A stretch of 64,000 bases of DNA from Hypericum androsaemum (GCA_963995505.1 OZ023181.1:17914221-17978220), one strand, 5' to 3'. Shown: positions 8,184 to 20,735, counted from the stretch's first letter. Numbers and translations are program-made. The notes: generated by a model from the letters alone, not told the origin.

Positions 8184-10763
8184 TCAGTAGCCTCTGCGAT
8201 CTGCTCTGTCTTCATAACGTCTCTCTGTCCTGGGATCATATTCATACTGTCCGAAGCGTCTCTCTGTCCTGGGATCATTTTCATTCTGTCCGAAACGTCT
8301 CTGTGTCCTGGGATCGTTTTCATAATGACCAAAACGTCTCTCTGTCCTGTGATCATATTCATAGTGCCCAAAACGTCTCTCTGTCCTGGGATCATAAGCC
8401 CTAGTTGGATAACGAACTCGAGGCATCTGGTAATTTTCCTGCTCCGGGATATATCTTGTATTTCCGGGACTAAAGCTACCAGATCTCACGTCACTTGTAT
8501 GTTTGACAGAGTGACTATATGGAGGAGGCAGTGGAGGAGGAGGACCATAGTGCTGCTTGTAAGCGAACTGGGTTGTCGTTCCGTGCTGTTGAGGGTAATC
8601 ATCTCGAGCGTCCGACTGGAGATTCGGGTGACTATTTCCTTGGAAGTTTCTGCCATTCTCCAATCCGCTAGTTCCGTTTGCACATGGGCGTGCGTGTTCA
8701 AGAAAAGGCCTCCTCTGTTCTGGGTCAGTTGTCCTATTCTTCTGAGGTTGTCTTCTTGGTTTAGAAGCTTTAGCATTTCTCCGGCCTATAAGATAATATG
8801 TTAATTTAACCATCAACAACCAAGTACTCAAATAATGGAAACTACTGGCCTAATACCTCCTCTTCCCGGGTCTAACTTGGATATTCTAAATGCTCTGACA
8901 CGTCTTGCTTCTGAGCCTCGCCTGTGCTTCTCGTCAAGCACCTTTTGTCTCTCCTCTTCCTTCTCCCACACCTAATGGTGATAAAAGATAATGCATAACA
9001 TAAGGGCAATTCATTAATACTTGCAACGGAATGGAGTTGCAGGCAGCCACAAACCTGTCTGAAAGTTCTCATCTTGTACAGGTTGCGACCCTTCACAAGC
9101 AACGGAAAAAGTGGCGGCAACGGCTTCATCCCCTTACTCCAAAGTACTTCGACCTTGCACAACAGAACTAAACAGTCAAATACATAAATCCTATAACCAT
9201 GACATGCATAGGAAATCAACCAATGGAGGACCAGGAGCAAATCATTGCACCAAAAGAGTGAAGTAGCAGAACCTCGTACAAAATGCCTGCTTAGTATATG
9301 TAATCTTCTGTTGTTTACCGTAAATGTATGTTGCTGTTTAGCAGAACCATAACTCTCCTTAACAACCCGGCCTGCAACGGTTCTCCTCCCAAGAACACTC
9401 CCGCGCCTTTTAACCTTGTCAAAACTGCCAGAAGCAAACCCAATTAGCAGAACCGTTAAAAATAAATGATCATGAAATAATGAACATAATAGAAAAGTTG
9501 AAGTGCACGAGACAACCATATATGGGTACCTCTCATAAACTTTCTGCATAAACAGAATGACGTCTCCCTTGCAGACATCACCTGTTTGCATTGCCAAAAA
9601 GGCTTTATACAAAATTGATAGCGGAAGAAAGACAAATATGATGCACCAGAAAGTAATTCACCTGTGCAATTGATGACAAATGAAGATATGGGATACAGTT
9701 GTTCACCATTTCCATCCTTGATCCTGAGATTCAAACGCTTACAGTTATGAACATCAACGTCCCCACCGACAATTACCCTCGATGAGACACTTTTCGTGAA
9801 AAACACACACCATTCCACCTCACAGCAGGAAGAAAGCACATCATGCTTCAGCAATAAGATACATTTCCTTAACATACCAGAAGGGATCAAAGTTGTAAAT
9901 GCAGCAGAAAGGGCAGAGTAACAAATGCTGTTTCTTGTGAACAGGGCGCGCAAGTGTAAATTGAAACAAGATTACTCTTCCATTTCTGTCACCCCTTAGT
10001 GACATTCAAGGGCCAACAATGCTGGACTTTGCAACCCAAAACAAGACAAAGCCAAACACTGTCCTCGAATCAAAATCAAACCACAGAGCGAATAACACAA
10101 ACGTTTCGAGACAAAAGAGTTTCCTGATCCTTAGTAATCACACAACATAAGGACCTCAAACAAGGATTCACCAACACGAACTCTAAAGATCAAACCTAAT
10201 CCAAGCAACGCGAATGAATTCTCATTCTTGAGAGATGGGATAATAGTACCTCAAATGCTCATTGATCCTCTCGAGACAAACCGCTTTGGTCCCGCCAACC
10301 CGAAGCCCGTGCTTCCTCAAGTAGGCTTTACAGTCCACCAGCTTCAAGTTGGCGCCATCCACGCTTCTCGTCTCTGTCCAAACCACGAATAATAACCAAT
10401 TATTTCTCGAAAACCATCACCTCATTCGAATAATAATAATAATAATAACAAAAACGACAGTTAACCACCTAAGTGGAGGAGGCGCGACACTCTCTCGGAG
10501 AGAGACGCCAAGTCGAGTCCGCCCTTTTTCTCCTCCTCCTCCTCCTCCTCGACGCTCGATTCGCCTCCGATGTCGCTGCTCCCTTGCCAATCGCTATCGG
10601 TTTCGACGTCGCTAGACAAAGAAACTACTTCTTCATCATCATCATCATCTTCTTCTTCTTCTTCTTCTCCTTCTTCTTCTTTGGTAGCTGAGTAAAAGAG
10701 GGGGGCGGGTTGTTTGCCGTCGTTGTTGTGACGGCGTCGCGATCGCCGTCCGTCGTCGCTCAT
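8184..10763 (-). CDS. SAP-domain protein, zinc finger CCCH 62-like (C3H62 family)
   Basis: Eight exons on minus give one frame of 484 residues: 10763-10469, 10373-10250, 9723-9662, 9581-9530, 9424-9319, 9153-9055, 8971-8857 and 8785-8184, every intron GT-AG and every phase consistent. Residues 1-98 are acidic with poly-Glu/Asp runs (about 29-85). A SAP-like DNA-binding motif follows (about 104-140: LKLVDCKAYLRKHGLRVGG). The central conserved block has GDVCKGDVILFMQKVYE, GRRTVAGRVVKESYG, AKQQHTFTVEVLWSKG and LPPLFPLLVKGRNLYKMRTF, which I recognise from plant proteins annotated as CCCH zinc finger protein 62. The C-terminus has a PPPPLPPP stretch and five 13-residue repeats. I find no C-X-C-X-C-X-H finger in this copy. 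Start chosen: first ATG before the acidic region, preceded by a CT-rich leader. A role in nucleic-acid binding is inferred from SAP only. Confidence 0.8.
8200..8400 (-). repeat. 39-bp in-frame tandem repeat in last exon of the C3H62-like gene
   Basis: Five consecutive units encode variants of YDPRTERRFGHYE (13 residues), differing by a few substitutions (for example DHR, RTQRR, GQNE). The unit length is a multiple of three, so copy-number change would keep the frame. Confidence 0.85.
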
Positions 10764-10906
10764 GGCGGCGATGGCCGATGAGAGGCGTGCGAGAGGGTTG
10801 TGGTTGTGGGTGGGAGCCTAACGTCTCTCTCTCTCTGAAACTTCGAATTTGAAACGTATTCGTCTTTTTAAAGACATTTCCTCCTCCCCCTAAAATAATA
10901 ATTAAG

Positions 10907-11432
10907 AAACACTAAATTAGTGCAGAAGGAATTATTCGAGATGTAAGCAGGCCGTTGGCTATGAAGTTTCGCCAAGGGAATTGACTGCTGCACTTTTCTT
11001 GTGGCTGAGATTTGGGCTCTAGTTTTGGGACTTGAGCTAACATAGGAGTGTGGTTATCAGCAGCTGATGTTAGAGTCGATTCCTCCTTAGCTCTTCTCTG
11101 TGTCGGCCGTGATGTTGGGCAGGCGCACCCGTAGGCTAACCTTATCAGACGAGCACGAGACTTAATTGGCTGAGATTGGGTGACACAGATGCATCATACT
11201 TTCAGAGAGGGAAATTAGGTAGCAGATTCGCTTTCGAAGTATGCACTGACCATAGGTTATGAGTATGTATCTTCGGATACACCATTTGCTTTCTGCATAA
11301 AGTCTTATTTGGATGATTTGAAGGGGGTTTGTACTCCTCGATGTACACGCACTATTTGTTATAACACGTGATTAATAAAGATTAGTGGGCACTCTGCCCC
11401 TCGACTTCTACCAAACAAAAAAAAACACTAAA
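10907..11432 (+). mobile_element. 5'-truncated LINE remnant (RNase H tail) with 10-bp target duplication
   Basis: The insert 10917-11422 is flanked by the exact direct repeat AAACACTAAA (10907-10916 and 11423-11432) and ends in an A-run, the signature of target-primed reverse transcription. In one frame it reads HTFREGN, stop, VADSLSKYAL, the end of the RNase H-like domain found at the C-terminus of many plant LINEs (W..H..REGN..AD.L). About 500 bases remain. It lies about 150 bases upstream of the ATG of the minus-strand C3H62-like gene, so it sits in or next to that promoter. Confidence 0.8.
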
Positions 11433-12143
11433 CCAACCGCTTTGTAAATCTGCTCGTCACGTCAGTCATTAATATTTCTTATAATTGTTACGTAGTCGCC
11501 GAACATTTTGATATCTCTCTTAGCTTAGTCGAAAATAATTTTGATTTGAGCAGATTAGATTAAAAAAATGACAAATACCTTTTATTAAATCCTAACACGT
11601 TAACGTTCACAGTATTTAAATCAAGATATATATCTCATTAATCGGGAAAATCAAACGGGTGCCAATAATTAAATTCAATTCTTTGTAATCCCAAAATAGT
11701 GAATCGAGCTGGCAAAAGTGACCGGCGCAAGTAAATTTCCCGCGAAATTGTTACAATTCAATCGTTGATGGTACCCTCCTTGTCAGAATTGTCCCAATAC
11801 AAAGGTGTCCTGTCCACTAAAGAGCTCTAACACACACTTTTAACTTACATCTTTACAATGGAGAAACTATAAATCCCTGGGCTCCAACGTTTGAAGCAGA
11901 ACCCAAGAGCCATAATTCCAGGAATAAGTGGATTCATTACATTGATAGTGTCAGCCACCGAGATCACAATCAACATCTCCCCCCCTTCCCCACCCTCACA
12001 TAAATTAACAACACAGCCAGTGTACCCTTTCTTTCTTTTCCTTTCCTTTTGACCCACAGTGAATAATGAATGTTTGTCTCCCACGACGAAATGAAGCTCT
12101 GCCTGTCTGTCTGTCTGTCCGTCTATTTTCTGGGATTCCTTTC
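11433..12143. other. intergenic, includes probable 3' UTR of the CRK gene
   Basis: No gene seen. Part of 11850-12143 is likely 3' UTR of the kinase gene because it directly follows its stop codon on minus; a CTGT/CTGTC microsatellite (about 12098-12122) lies there. Confidence 0.45.
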
Positions 12144-15100
12144 CTACTGAGCTTTCGCAAAGGTCCGGCTGGAAACGCCGTGCAGCAATTTGACAAACCC
12201 AAGGAAACTTAGCTTCCCGTCGGCATGCCGAATCCAATCGTGGAGAACTGCGTGTACTGGGACTGAAGGGCTTAGACCAAGTTCCTGAAAAATAAAAATA
12301 ATCCATGGTTACCAGTCAAAACATTTCACAATGGCAATGCATAGGGAGATGAGATGTAGCTTAACTATGTGTAGAAAATTATTTTGTTTGGATAAAAAAA
12401 TGTAGAGATTAAGGAACAGTTGTATAAAATGTAGAGATTAAGGAACAGTTGTATAAAATTACGTGGATTAACAAACATTGGCGATCGAAATTAAAGATGT
12501 CCTGTACGAATAGGAAACAGTTGACTGTCACATCACAAGCAGAATCAATGAAACTAATTGCTATTAGTAGTTGCCGGTACTAAATTACGAAGCAAGCCAA
12601 TGACATCAGCCAGTGCCAGTGCCAGATAGATAAAAGCTCCAGGATATGATGCATTCATGACTCATGGCCAAGAAACTCGTACATTTTGGCCTCCGGACCT
12701 AGTTTCCCTGTCGACAACAAGGTACAAGTGGCAATTTCCATCTCATTTTTAAGAAATCAACGTACCGATGCCAATTCTTCAATGACAATGGCCCTGTTCC
12801 CGTCCTTCTCAAAAAGTTCATAGGCACAACGAGCATGTTGCTCCCATCGATCAAGAGCCTCTAGCTGATGGACACTCAAGGCAGCTGCACAAAACTCCTT
12901 GAAATCCATCCTTCTGTATTGAAGGGCATTTAGCTGTCAGAGACAACAAGGGAATCCGTCACATGAGAACATCGTTAACACTGACACAACTCAGAAATCA
13001 AACAATTCTCTACAAAGGACCTACACAGGCCAGGAAATCAGGGACCCGTGATTCCTTCATGGCATCCGTTGCATTTTTCATTAAAGCCTGATCATCAGAA
13101 AAATGTCAGCAAACTCAATGCCATAGAAAACTCAGACAAGCCTAAACATTCGTGACAGGAACGCACCACTTTAATATTGTCTGAGCTAATGGTCCCGTTT
13201 TTATTTGGTTCAAGAAGCGCGTATTGCTCCTTCAAATAAAATAGCTCATCCACAGTCAAGGTTTTGGAAAGAGCCTGCTCAAGTAAAAGGTTGTCCAGTG
13301 TCAGGAGAATGCCGGAAATCAGATCAAAAGATGAACACCAAAAATCAAATGAAAATCAAGGGCAAAGAAATGATTTAAAAGTCCATATGTGGCAAAATAA
13401 AGGAAATCTCTGGTAATTTTCTAAAGGTTTTCAAAGACATCTTTCAGGTTTTCAGGGGGCTATAAATTGTGTTGCTAAACCATAATGCTCAAGGATGAGA
13501 CATTTAAGCAAGACCAACTTCATCTTTTATTACAGGCAGACTTTCAGATTTGCAGGTGGCAGTCACTTCAGATCAAAGCTTTTAAAGAAGACACTTTTCT
13601 TGCTGGAATAAAGAAGGCGCATTATGTCAAACGATGCAATGGCAGAGAGAATGAGAAGCAGGTGATACAATAAAAGGTTGTATTTAGTGGTAGGGGAGCA
13701 AGAAGGTGATGCTCATATTAGCAATATGGAAAAATGTCCACACCTTCAGAGCAGCTTTCCGCAGTGATGATGAACGCATATAAGTCTTCATGAGTTTAAA
13801 TATCAGTATATCAAGAGGAATTATAACATCAGCGGAATTCCTAATCCAGGGGTGACCTGCAATGACCAACAGTCACTCTACTTAGAGATGTGGATAGTAT
13901 TTAACAAAGGCTGGCTGCAGTGAAAGCACTTACTGAGGGCTTGAGCAGCAGTCATTCTTTTTCGTGGATCTTTATTTAACAGGCGCTTGACAAAATCCCT
14001 AGCTTCAACGGACAGAGAAGGCCAAGGTGCCTCATCAAAGCTAGGATCAGCCTTCAAAACAGCCCTAAAAATCCCAGATTCAGTCCGAGCCCAAAATGGA
14101 CGGCTGCCACACAAGAGTATGTATGCGATTACACCTATACTCCAAACATCCGCTTCGGTAGCATAGGATCTATGCAGAACTTCAGGCGCTACGTAGTATG
14201 CACTACCAACTATATCATTCAGTCTTTCATCTGCATGTGTAGCATCAAGCCCGATTTGTCAGCAAAGTAGAAACTGGTAAAGTACAAACAGCTAATTATC
14301 AAAAATAGATTGCAGGCAAGAGGTAACCTGGCTTTACAAAGTCAGACAGCCCAAAATCAATAGCCTTCAACGGCGAACTTTCGTCCTTTGAGGAGAACAA
14401 GAAGTTCTGATCCAGCAATTAGATATAGTTAGATAATGCTAAATTGGAAAAAAGGAGAGACTTGCACCAACAAGCAACAAAAAGACGGCCAATCATATCA
14501 TTGCATCTTTAAAAAATGCAATCAGAAAATTATCAGTTGGCATTCCTCCCATACTCAAACTTCAAGCTTTAATGTGTTCAATCAAGGGGGAAAATTATAA
14601 TAAAACGAAGAAACCAACCCCTCATTCCATCAATAACTGGTAGTTGCATCGGGATAGAGCAATGGTACAATACGATCAAATTAGAAAAGATCAAGATTTC
14701 ATTGTCCATGAAGACATCCCAGCTTTCCTACAACTCCCTTCATTATTGGGGTCGTAGTTCATTAATCTACGTTACGCCAGGGAGAGACTCAATTTTGTCA
14801 TTAGACCTGAATAACATGCTTGTTTACAGTAGACATGATCATACTTCACTATTTTGTCAGGGTATACTTCGCAGATGCTTTTGATCCCAGAGGAAGCTGA
14901 ATTATCTCAACTTACTAACCAGATGAGTTATATAGAGCAAGAAACCGCTGTATCTTACCTCTGGCTTAAGATCTCGATGCACCACACCTTGAAGATGGCA
15001 AAATGCAACAACGTTTAATATCTGTACCATGACAGCCTTAGCATCATCCTCTGAATATTTTCCGCCCCTGAAAAAAATACAGAAATAAACAGCATGAGAA

Positions 15101-16214
15101 AACCTTTTCCACATCAGAATTTTGGTTCCCATAGCACTCCAATTCGGACTAATACAAATGAAACATAAACAGATGAGCTAGAGTTCGATACCTCGAAAGT
15201 ATCCTGTCCAATAGTTCCCCGCCTTCGCACAATCTGGAAGATGCAGCACGATATACAGTTAAACCACCACCGAATAACAATCAGAATAACCATGAAAGTT
15301 AACACCCAAATATAGAAAGAAAGCAAAAATAATCATTTCTGCAGGCAAAGGACCGGGCTAAGAACTTACTCCATTACTATGTAGACATGATCATGGTCTT
15401 CGTAGGCATCATAGAACTGCACTAAGTTATTATGCCCGGTCAACGCTCTCAATATCTTCACCTCCCTTCTCACATCTTCGATCGCTATTGCGGTAGTCAT
15501 CTAAAAATTCCAAAAAAAAAAATTAGCTAAAAACCAGCGCAGTTACTTTGACTATTGACTGCAGATCTAGTCAGCCGTTGACCCGAAAGTCCAAACCAAA
15601 ACTACCTTGGCTTTGGGGATCACTTTAACGGCGACCTGCTGGCCTTTGAGCTCGCCCTTCTTGAACCTGGCGGAGCAAGTATACCCGAAATGCCCCCGCC
15701 CGATCTCGTCCCCGAGCTCGTACTTGCTCCCGAAGTGCTTCGAGAACCCGAAGCTCTTGTCCAGCCCCGTCGCCGGCACGTCCGCCTCGCTCCCCTCGGG
15801 GATCGCGGCCTCGTTTGGCTTCACCGATCCGTGTCTCCGCGCCAGCAGCGAGCGTATGTGCTTCGCAGGAGACGGCGGCGGGAACGGCCTCTTGAAGAAC
15901 CTCCTCGGCGTCGAGTTCCCGCTCGCCGCCGGCGACGACCTCGCCGGAGACGACTTCTTCGAGAAGAAGTAATGCGCGGGGCTGGGGCTGTAGAACGGGA
16001 AGAACGGGGACTTCTTGACGCTCTCTACCTCCGCAGCGGCATCGCCACTCTCCTGGCTAGGGTTCTCGCCCTCCTTCTCCGGCTCCGGCCTCCTAGGGCT
16101 AGCTGCAGCAGGGGCAGATTTGCCATTTCTTACCGGAGTGGTCGCCGGCTTAGCCTCCGACCTCGGAGTCGCCGGGTTTGAGGTAGAAGCAGGTTTGGAG
16201 GTGCATAAACCCAT
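12144..16214 (-). CDS. CRK: CDPK-related protein kinase (CRK family)
   Basis: Eleven exons on minus encode 618 residues: 16214-15606, 15500-15370, 15233-15192, 15067-14959, 14406-14328, 14230-13934, 13856-13744, 13274-13170, 13087-13025, 12933-12766 and 12284-12144; all GT-AG, all phases fit. The N-terminus MGLCTSK has Gly2 and Cys4, the usual myristoylation and palmitoylation sites that attach CRKs to membranes. A Ser/Pro-rich variable region is followed by the CRK signature [17 protein letters not shown]. Kinase features: glycine loop GRGHFG (172-177), Lys197, HRDLKPE (291-297), DFG (314-316), APE (338-340). The C-terminal part ([16 protein letters not shown] to [12 protein letters not shown]) is the degenerate EF-hand region typical of CRKs, which generally do not need Ca2+ binding but can bind calmodulin. 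Sequence is closest in my recollection to the CRK2/3/5 subgroup. Length and exon number match the family; no lesion seen. Confidence 0.95.
12401..12458. repeat. 29-bp tandem duplication in a CRK intron
   Basis: TGTAGAGATTAAGGAACAGT plus nine more bases is repeated exactly twice in direct orientation, within the last intron of the kinase gene. Confidence 0.9.
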
Positions 16215-16591
16215 CTCCTACCTCTCTCTTTATCTCTCTTCTTCTCTCGCTCTAGAGCCTCTATTAAATTATTATCATAAGAGCAGCATTTCAAGTTTTG
16301 AATCCGCTCGCAAAACGACGACGGATTCGCGAAGCAAAGAGAAGAGAGCTCGTCGTTTTGTCTCTCTCTTTGGAAAAAGGGCAAGAGAGAAAGTGGAGAG
16401 AGTGTCGTTGCTGTCTAGAGAGAGAAGATAGGGATCTAAGACCAAAAAAGCAGGTGGGGATAAAAAGCAAAACGACTGTTAAATTAATACCACCCACGGG
16501 AGCGATTTGAATCGTTTGATTTGATTGGTTAATTTTGAGGGTTTTCGGGGGCTGTGGAGTGGTTAAAAAGTCATTTGTGTAGGCTACTAGT

Positions 16592-17957
16592 TTTTTTATT
16601 GGGAAAAGTCTATATTAGTACTCTATAGTTTTAAGTTTTCACAATTTAGTACCCTATAGTTTTAAATTGGTAATTCAATCCCTGTGGTTTATAAACTTTT
16701 TTCGGGCAGGTCCAGGGCAACTGTCTGCCCAAACGAACTCAAAACACTATCGTTTTTAAGCCTAGGTGGCAGAAATGTGGTATTTGAGTTGGTTTAGTTA
16801 ATGATGACGTATACTATGACAAATTACCTAAACATTCTCTAATTTTTATATATTTTTCAGAAAAATTCTCACCTCTCTCTTCTCATATCTCGCCTTCTCT
16901 CCCTCCCACGGTCCCACCTAAAACATACACTCTCTTTCCACCAGTAAAAAAATCCCCAAATCCAACCAAACTAAACTCACTAATCCAATTCCAGTTCTCT
17001 TTCTTCCTCCCTCCCCCTCCACAACAACAATTTCTTGAGGGGAACAATTTCACCATAATAATTTTGATACAATTTCAATAAAGCTTGAGGACTCCACTCC
17101 TTTAAAACCTACTCATCCTCCATCCTCCTCTCCTCTAATGCACCCATAAGCTCTCCCAGGAAGAACCTTAAAACTCACTAGAGAAAGGAGAGTTGTTATC
17201 CCAGGGTCCTATCACCGCGCCAGAAGGGGAAGGGGCCTCACCAGCCGCAAGATTGGGACCGCTATGCGGCACCATTCAGGCCGTGAGGGGTCCCGTCGGC
17301 GTTGGTTATTATACCTGAGGCACTAACATCGTTGGGAAGGGGACTGACTTGGATGGTGAGGGGGAAGAGGGCAATTTCAGAGATGCATCAGAGTTCCTCC
17401 GATGACGGACCACAGCGGCATCGCTCTGGAACTCCCTAGATTTTTGATGAGCGAGGGCTGGCAAGGGATGTAACAATGGTTCAATGTATTTTCGGGCGGC
17501 CAGCACGTCCACTATTGCAGTTTTAATAACTTCAAGTCTTTTCTTTTCTGATTCTTTGAGCTTTAGGGGAAGAAATGGTGACGTTTTAGTTGAGCTTGTG
17601 TATGAAGTGAAAGAGGGAGGATGGGAGAGGGAAGGAAGGAAAGAGGTGGAGGAGGAACTAAAACCACGCTCAACTTTTTGGTCTTTTACGCACGACTTTT
17701 AGAAATTAGAGACTGTTTAGGTAATTTATCATATTACAAGTCATCATTAACTAAACCCACTCGGATGCCAAATTTCTGGCCACGTAGGCTTAAAAATGAC
17801 ATCGTTTCGAGTCTGTTTGGGCGAACAGCTACCGTAAACCTGCCCAAAAAAAGTTTGTAAACTACAAGGACTGATTTACCAATTTGAAACTACAATGTAC
17901 TAAATTATAAAAATGTTAAACTATAGGGTACTAACGTGGACTTTTTCCTATTTTATT
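16592..17957. mobile_element. non-autonomous Mutator-like element (long TIR), near the CRK promoter
   Basis: The element spans 16601-17948 (1348 bp). Its left end (GGGAAAAGTCTATATTAGTA) and right end read on minus (GGAAAAAGTCCACGTTAGTA) stay similar for about 250 bases, to AATTACCTAAACA. The flanks TTTTTTATT (16592-16600) and TATTTTATT (17949-17957) agree at 8 of 9, a 9-bp target duplication. No transposase is seen; the middle is GC-richer and includes an exon-like piece (17313-17560). It starts about 390 bases upstream of the CRK start codon. Shares ends with the elements at 20.4 and 56.7 kb. Confidence 0.8.
17313..17560 (-). pseudogene. captured exon-like fragment inside the Mutator-like element
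   Basis: On minus an open frame reads KESEKKRLEVIKTAIVDVLA, then RKYIEPLLHPLPALAHQKSR and a Ser/Pro-rich end, followed by CAG and GTATAA, a normal 5' splice site. This looks like a captured host exon with its splice site. I do not recognise the parent gene. Confidence 0.45.
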
Positions 17958-20367
17958 TGTTCCAACCTCACATCTCAAAATTCCCCAAATCAAACCTAAA
18001 AAATTCTGGTAATCAATTTTATAACTCAAAACAGTAAAAGTTTGATTAAGTAAGAAAAGAGTTTCGGCAATTGATTTATGTGGCTTGGTTTGTATTTCTA
18101 TTTTTTTTATCGTGTGCTATCCGGATAATTAATGGACCGATTAATTCAAAATTGAATTAAGTCTTTTTAAAATTGGAAAAAATTTCTCGACAAATATTTA
18201 ATACTTTATTTACTATTACACGAATTCGAGATATTTTGGTTAAGATAGAAAAAAATGCTAGTTGATTTATATTTTCTATTTTATATACCTGTTGTTTATT
18301 TTATTTTTAGTTAAATGGGAATTCAAGGAGTAAATTAAATTAAATGGCAGCTGGTGGGAGTTTTCCGTTCTGTTTATTGGGTTGGAGAATCCTGCCCACC
18401 ATGGTTGCATCAGGCATTCCCTAGCCTAATATTAAGTTTGTGTTCTTGTGGTTATTTGGTATAATAGGATTGATCAAGTAATTTAGATTGGATTTGGCGG
18501 GGGACTTTTTTGTAAAGTTTGGACCACTGTCTATTAGCGGGTGTCACTTATCAGGTGGGTACATTAATCGTGCATAAGCGACACACACATACGGAGTACT
18601 CTTTTCATATTGCAGATTTTCCACGAAATGTTACTCTTGACAAAATTTTGACGAAACTTACATGCTACAATTTCATACTTGTACGAAAAAATTTAACATC
18701 CGAATTATGTATATTTGTAGATATATAATTTGAGGTAACCATTTTTTTACTTACCTAAAAAGATAATTTAGATGGGATATTAAGTACCACATTAGAAAAT
18801 TGATTTTTTATTTCTAAAATGGGTTAAAAAACTTCATTTATTCTCAAAATTGGTAAAAACATACATACATTTTCAAACTATGTGGCAATGGTATGAGTGC
18901 TTGTAAAAAATTATAAAAAGAGAGGTGACCCTTTACTGAGTGACCTCCACCTCGGTGACAAACACGTGGTCACCTAGGTTACGTAGTTTTTTTACAGTGT
19001 TATAATTTGGTGTCGTTTATCCAAATTAGTTAATTTTGCTTAACTTTTTGAGATCTACGCGTAGAGCTCAAAAAATTATATGAAATAAAAATAATTAACT
19101 CGGACAACCGAGCACCAAAAATAGTGATTAAGGAAACTGATTTGTTACTAGGTCGACTCCACATTTTTTAATTTTTTTCAATTTTTTAAAGAGTTTTAAA
19201 GATGATAAATTGTTGCTCGGGTATTTGAATGAGTTAAATATTTTTTGATTTCGTATAACTTTTTCCAACTAAGCATGGGTTGTTTCACTTTTTATTATCA
19301 AATTTTTTTACAAGTTTCCATGCCAATGTCACACAGACGCACCGGAAGCACGGGTGGAGTCGAGCCAGTAATAGGTGGACACCATAATTTTTTTAGTTTA
19401 TTATTATTATTTTTATCTATTTTAGGAATATACGTATGTTTCTACCCATTTTAAAAATATATATTTTTGTCTATTTAGAAAAATTACTTAGAAAGATATG
19501 ATAGATTAGTTAGAAATTAATTGTTCGAAAAACATCTACAAAGTTCTGTATCCAAAGAAATGTTACGACCACTCAATTTTCATATAATTCGAATTTTGAA
19601 TATAACATGTATTAGTACAATGTTATATCAACTATTGTAAATGTCGTACGGTTTTAAGCAATAACTTGAATATGGTTATAGAGTGTAAAGGGAGGGAGCG
19701 GGTCCTTTTCACATGAAATTTGGAGCAATTGATCAATGAATAGTAGCTTATACGCTTGTCACGGGGAGAGATGCACCACTTATATTAATTCATGAACCAC
19801 TGACTTGAATTACATAATCTTCACTCAACAATTAGTCAGATTATTTTTTACAGTCGTATTAATTTCCCTAGCCTGTCTTATACTATTTTTTTTTTAGATT
19901 TTGTTCAATTTTACGTGGAACACTCTTAGATTAAAAAAAATAAACCCAACATCATATTGGTTCAAGACGAAAATTTCAAAGTTGTTTTCACGAGTCTGTA
20001 AAATCGAATCTGTTTTGCAGAAAATAATTTGTGCAACAATTACTCACCATAATATATAATGGACACGAGATTAACTATTTTAATACTATATTAATACCTT
20101 TATATTTAATTAAAATCTCAAGATATTATCAAGTTAAATTTTTATATTTATAAACAACTACGCTAGTTTATAACTGGTGATATAATAATCTCAACCGCTT
20201 TGAGATTCATATACATTGTATATTAGTATTAGTATTAGTATACAATGTATACTTTTATCTATTTTGGTTGTTGACTCTCGTAGCTATTCGTTCATCATTC
20301 CTTTCCACTCAAGTTTGTTGTCTTCAGATCGGTATTTATTATCCATTAGATGTCTATATTTTTTTGA
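17958..20367. other. AT-rich intergenic, weak inverted arms at about 18.8-19.5 kb
   Basis: No gene is supported. Around 18790-18890 and 19380-19490 there are loosely complementary AT-rich stretches, both containing a CTAAAATGGGT-like core, with TAACTCGGACAACCGAGCA / TTGCTCGGGTATTTGAATGAG between them. This may be an old terminal-inverted-repeat element; boundaries are not clear. Confidence 0.35.
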
Positions 20368-20735
20368 GAAAAGTCCACTTAAGTATCCTGTGGTATCGCA
20401 AAAATTTAAGTCAGTATCTTGTGGTTTAAAACGTATCAATTGAGTCAAACTTATTTAAATTAAAATTAATTAGAAGCCCGGGCAGCTATCCGGACCATGC
20501 CAGTCTTGCCCGGACCATGCCCTGCCACGTGGATCAGCCACATCAGAGTTGTTGATAACATGGCGCCGCGTGATCATCTCCTTCCCCTCTTTCTTCCCTC
20601 TATCTCCTCCTTCCTTAATTCCATAAGATTTCTGATCTATGGTTCCCAGTTCTATCTGCCTTTCTTTTGAGATTGCAGCTTGATTAGGATCAGTTGGCGA
20701 TGGATCCTATGCTTGGTGAAATCCAGTAAGTTTTT
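20368..20735. mobile_element. one-ended Mutator-like terminus with captured first-exon-like sequence
   Basis: GAGAAAAGTCCACTTAAGTA and the following about 100 bases match the end of the element at 56.7 kb (same order of blocks up to CAACTTATT). No partner end is visible to the right. Further in, a CT-rich leader is followed by ATGGATCCTATGCTTGGTGA and a GTAAG donor, which looks like a host 5' UTR plus short first exon. The rest of the element has been lost or is beyond recognition. Confidence 0.45.

Noticed and set aside
8136..8804. 222-codon plus-strand frame
   Set aside because: Antisense of the last exon of the C3H62-like gene; repeated only because of the 39-bp repeat.
15690..16181. 163-codon plus-strand frame (Arg/Pro-rich)
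   Set aside because: Antisense of the GC-rich first CRK exon, which has clear kinase and lipidation motifs on minus.
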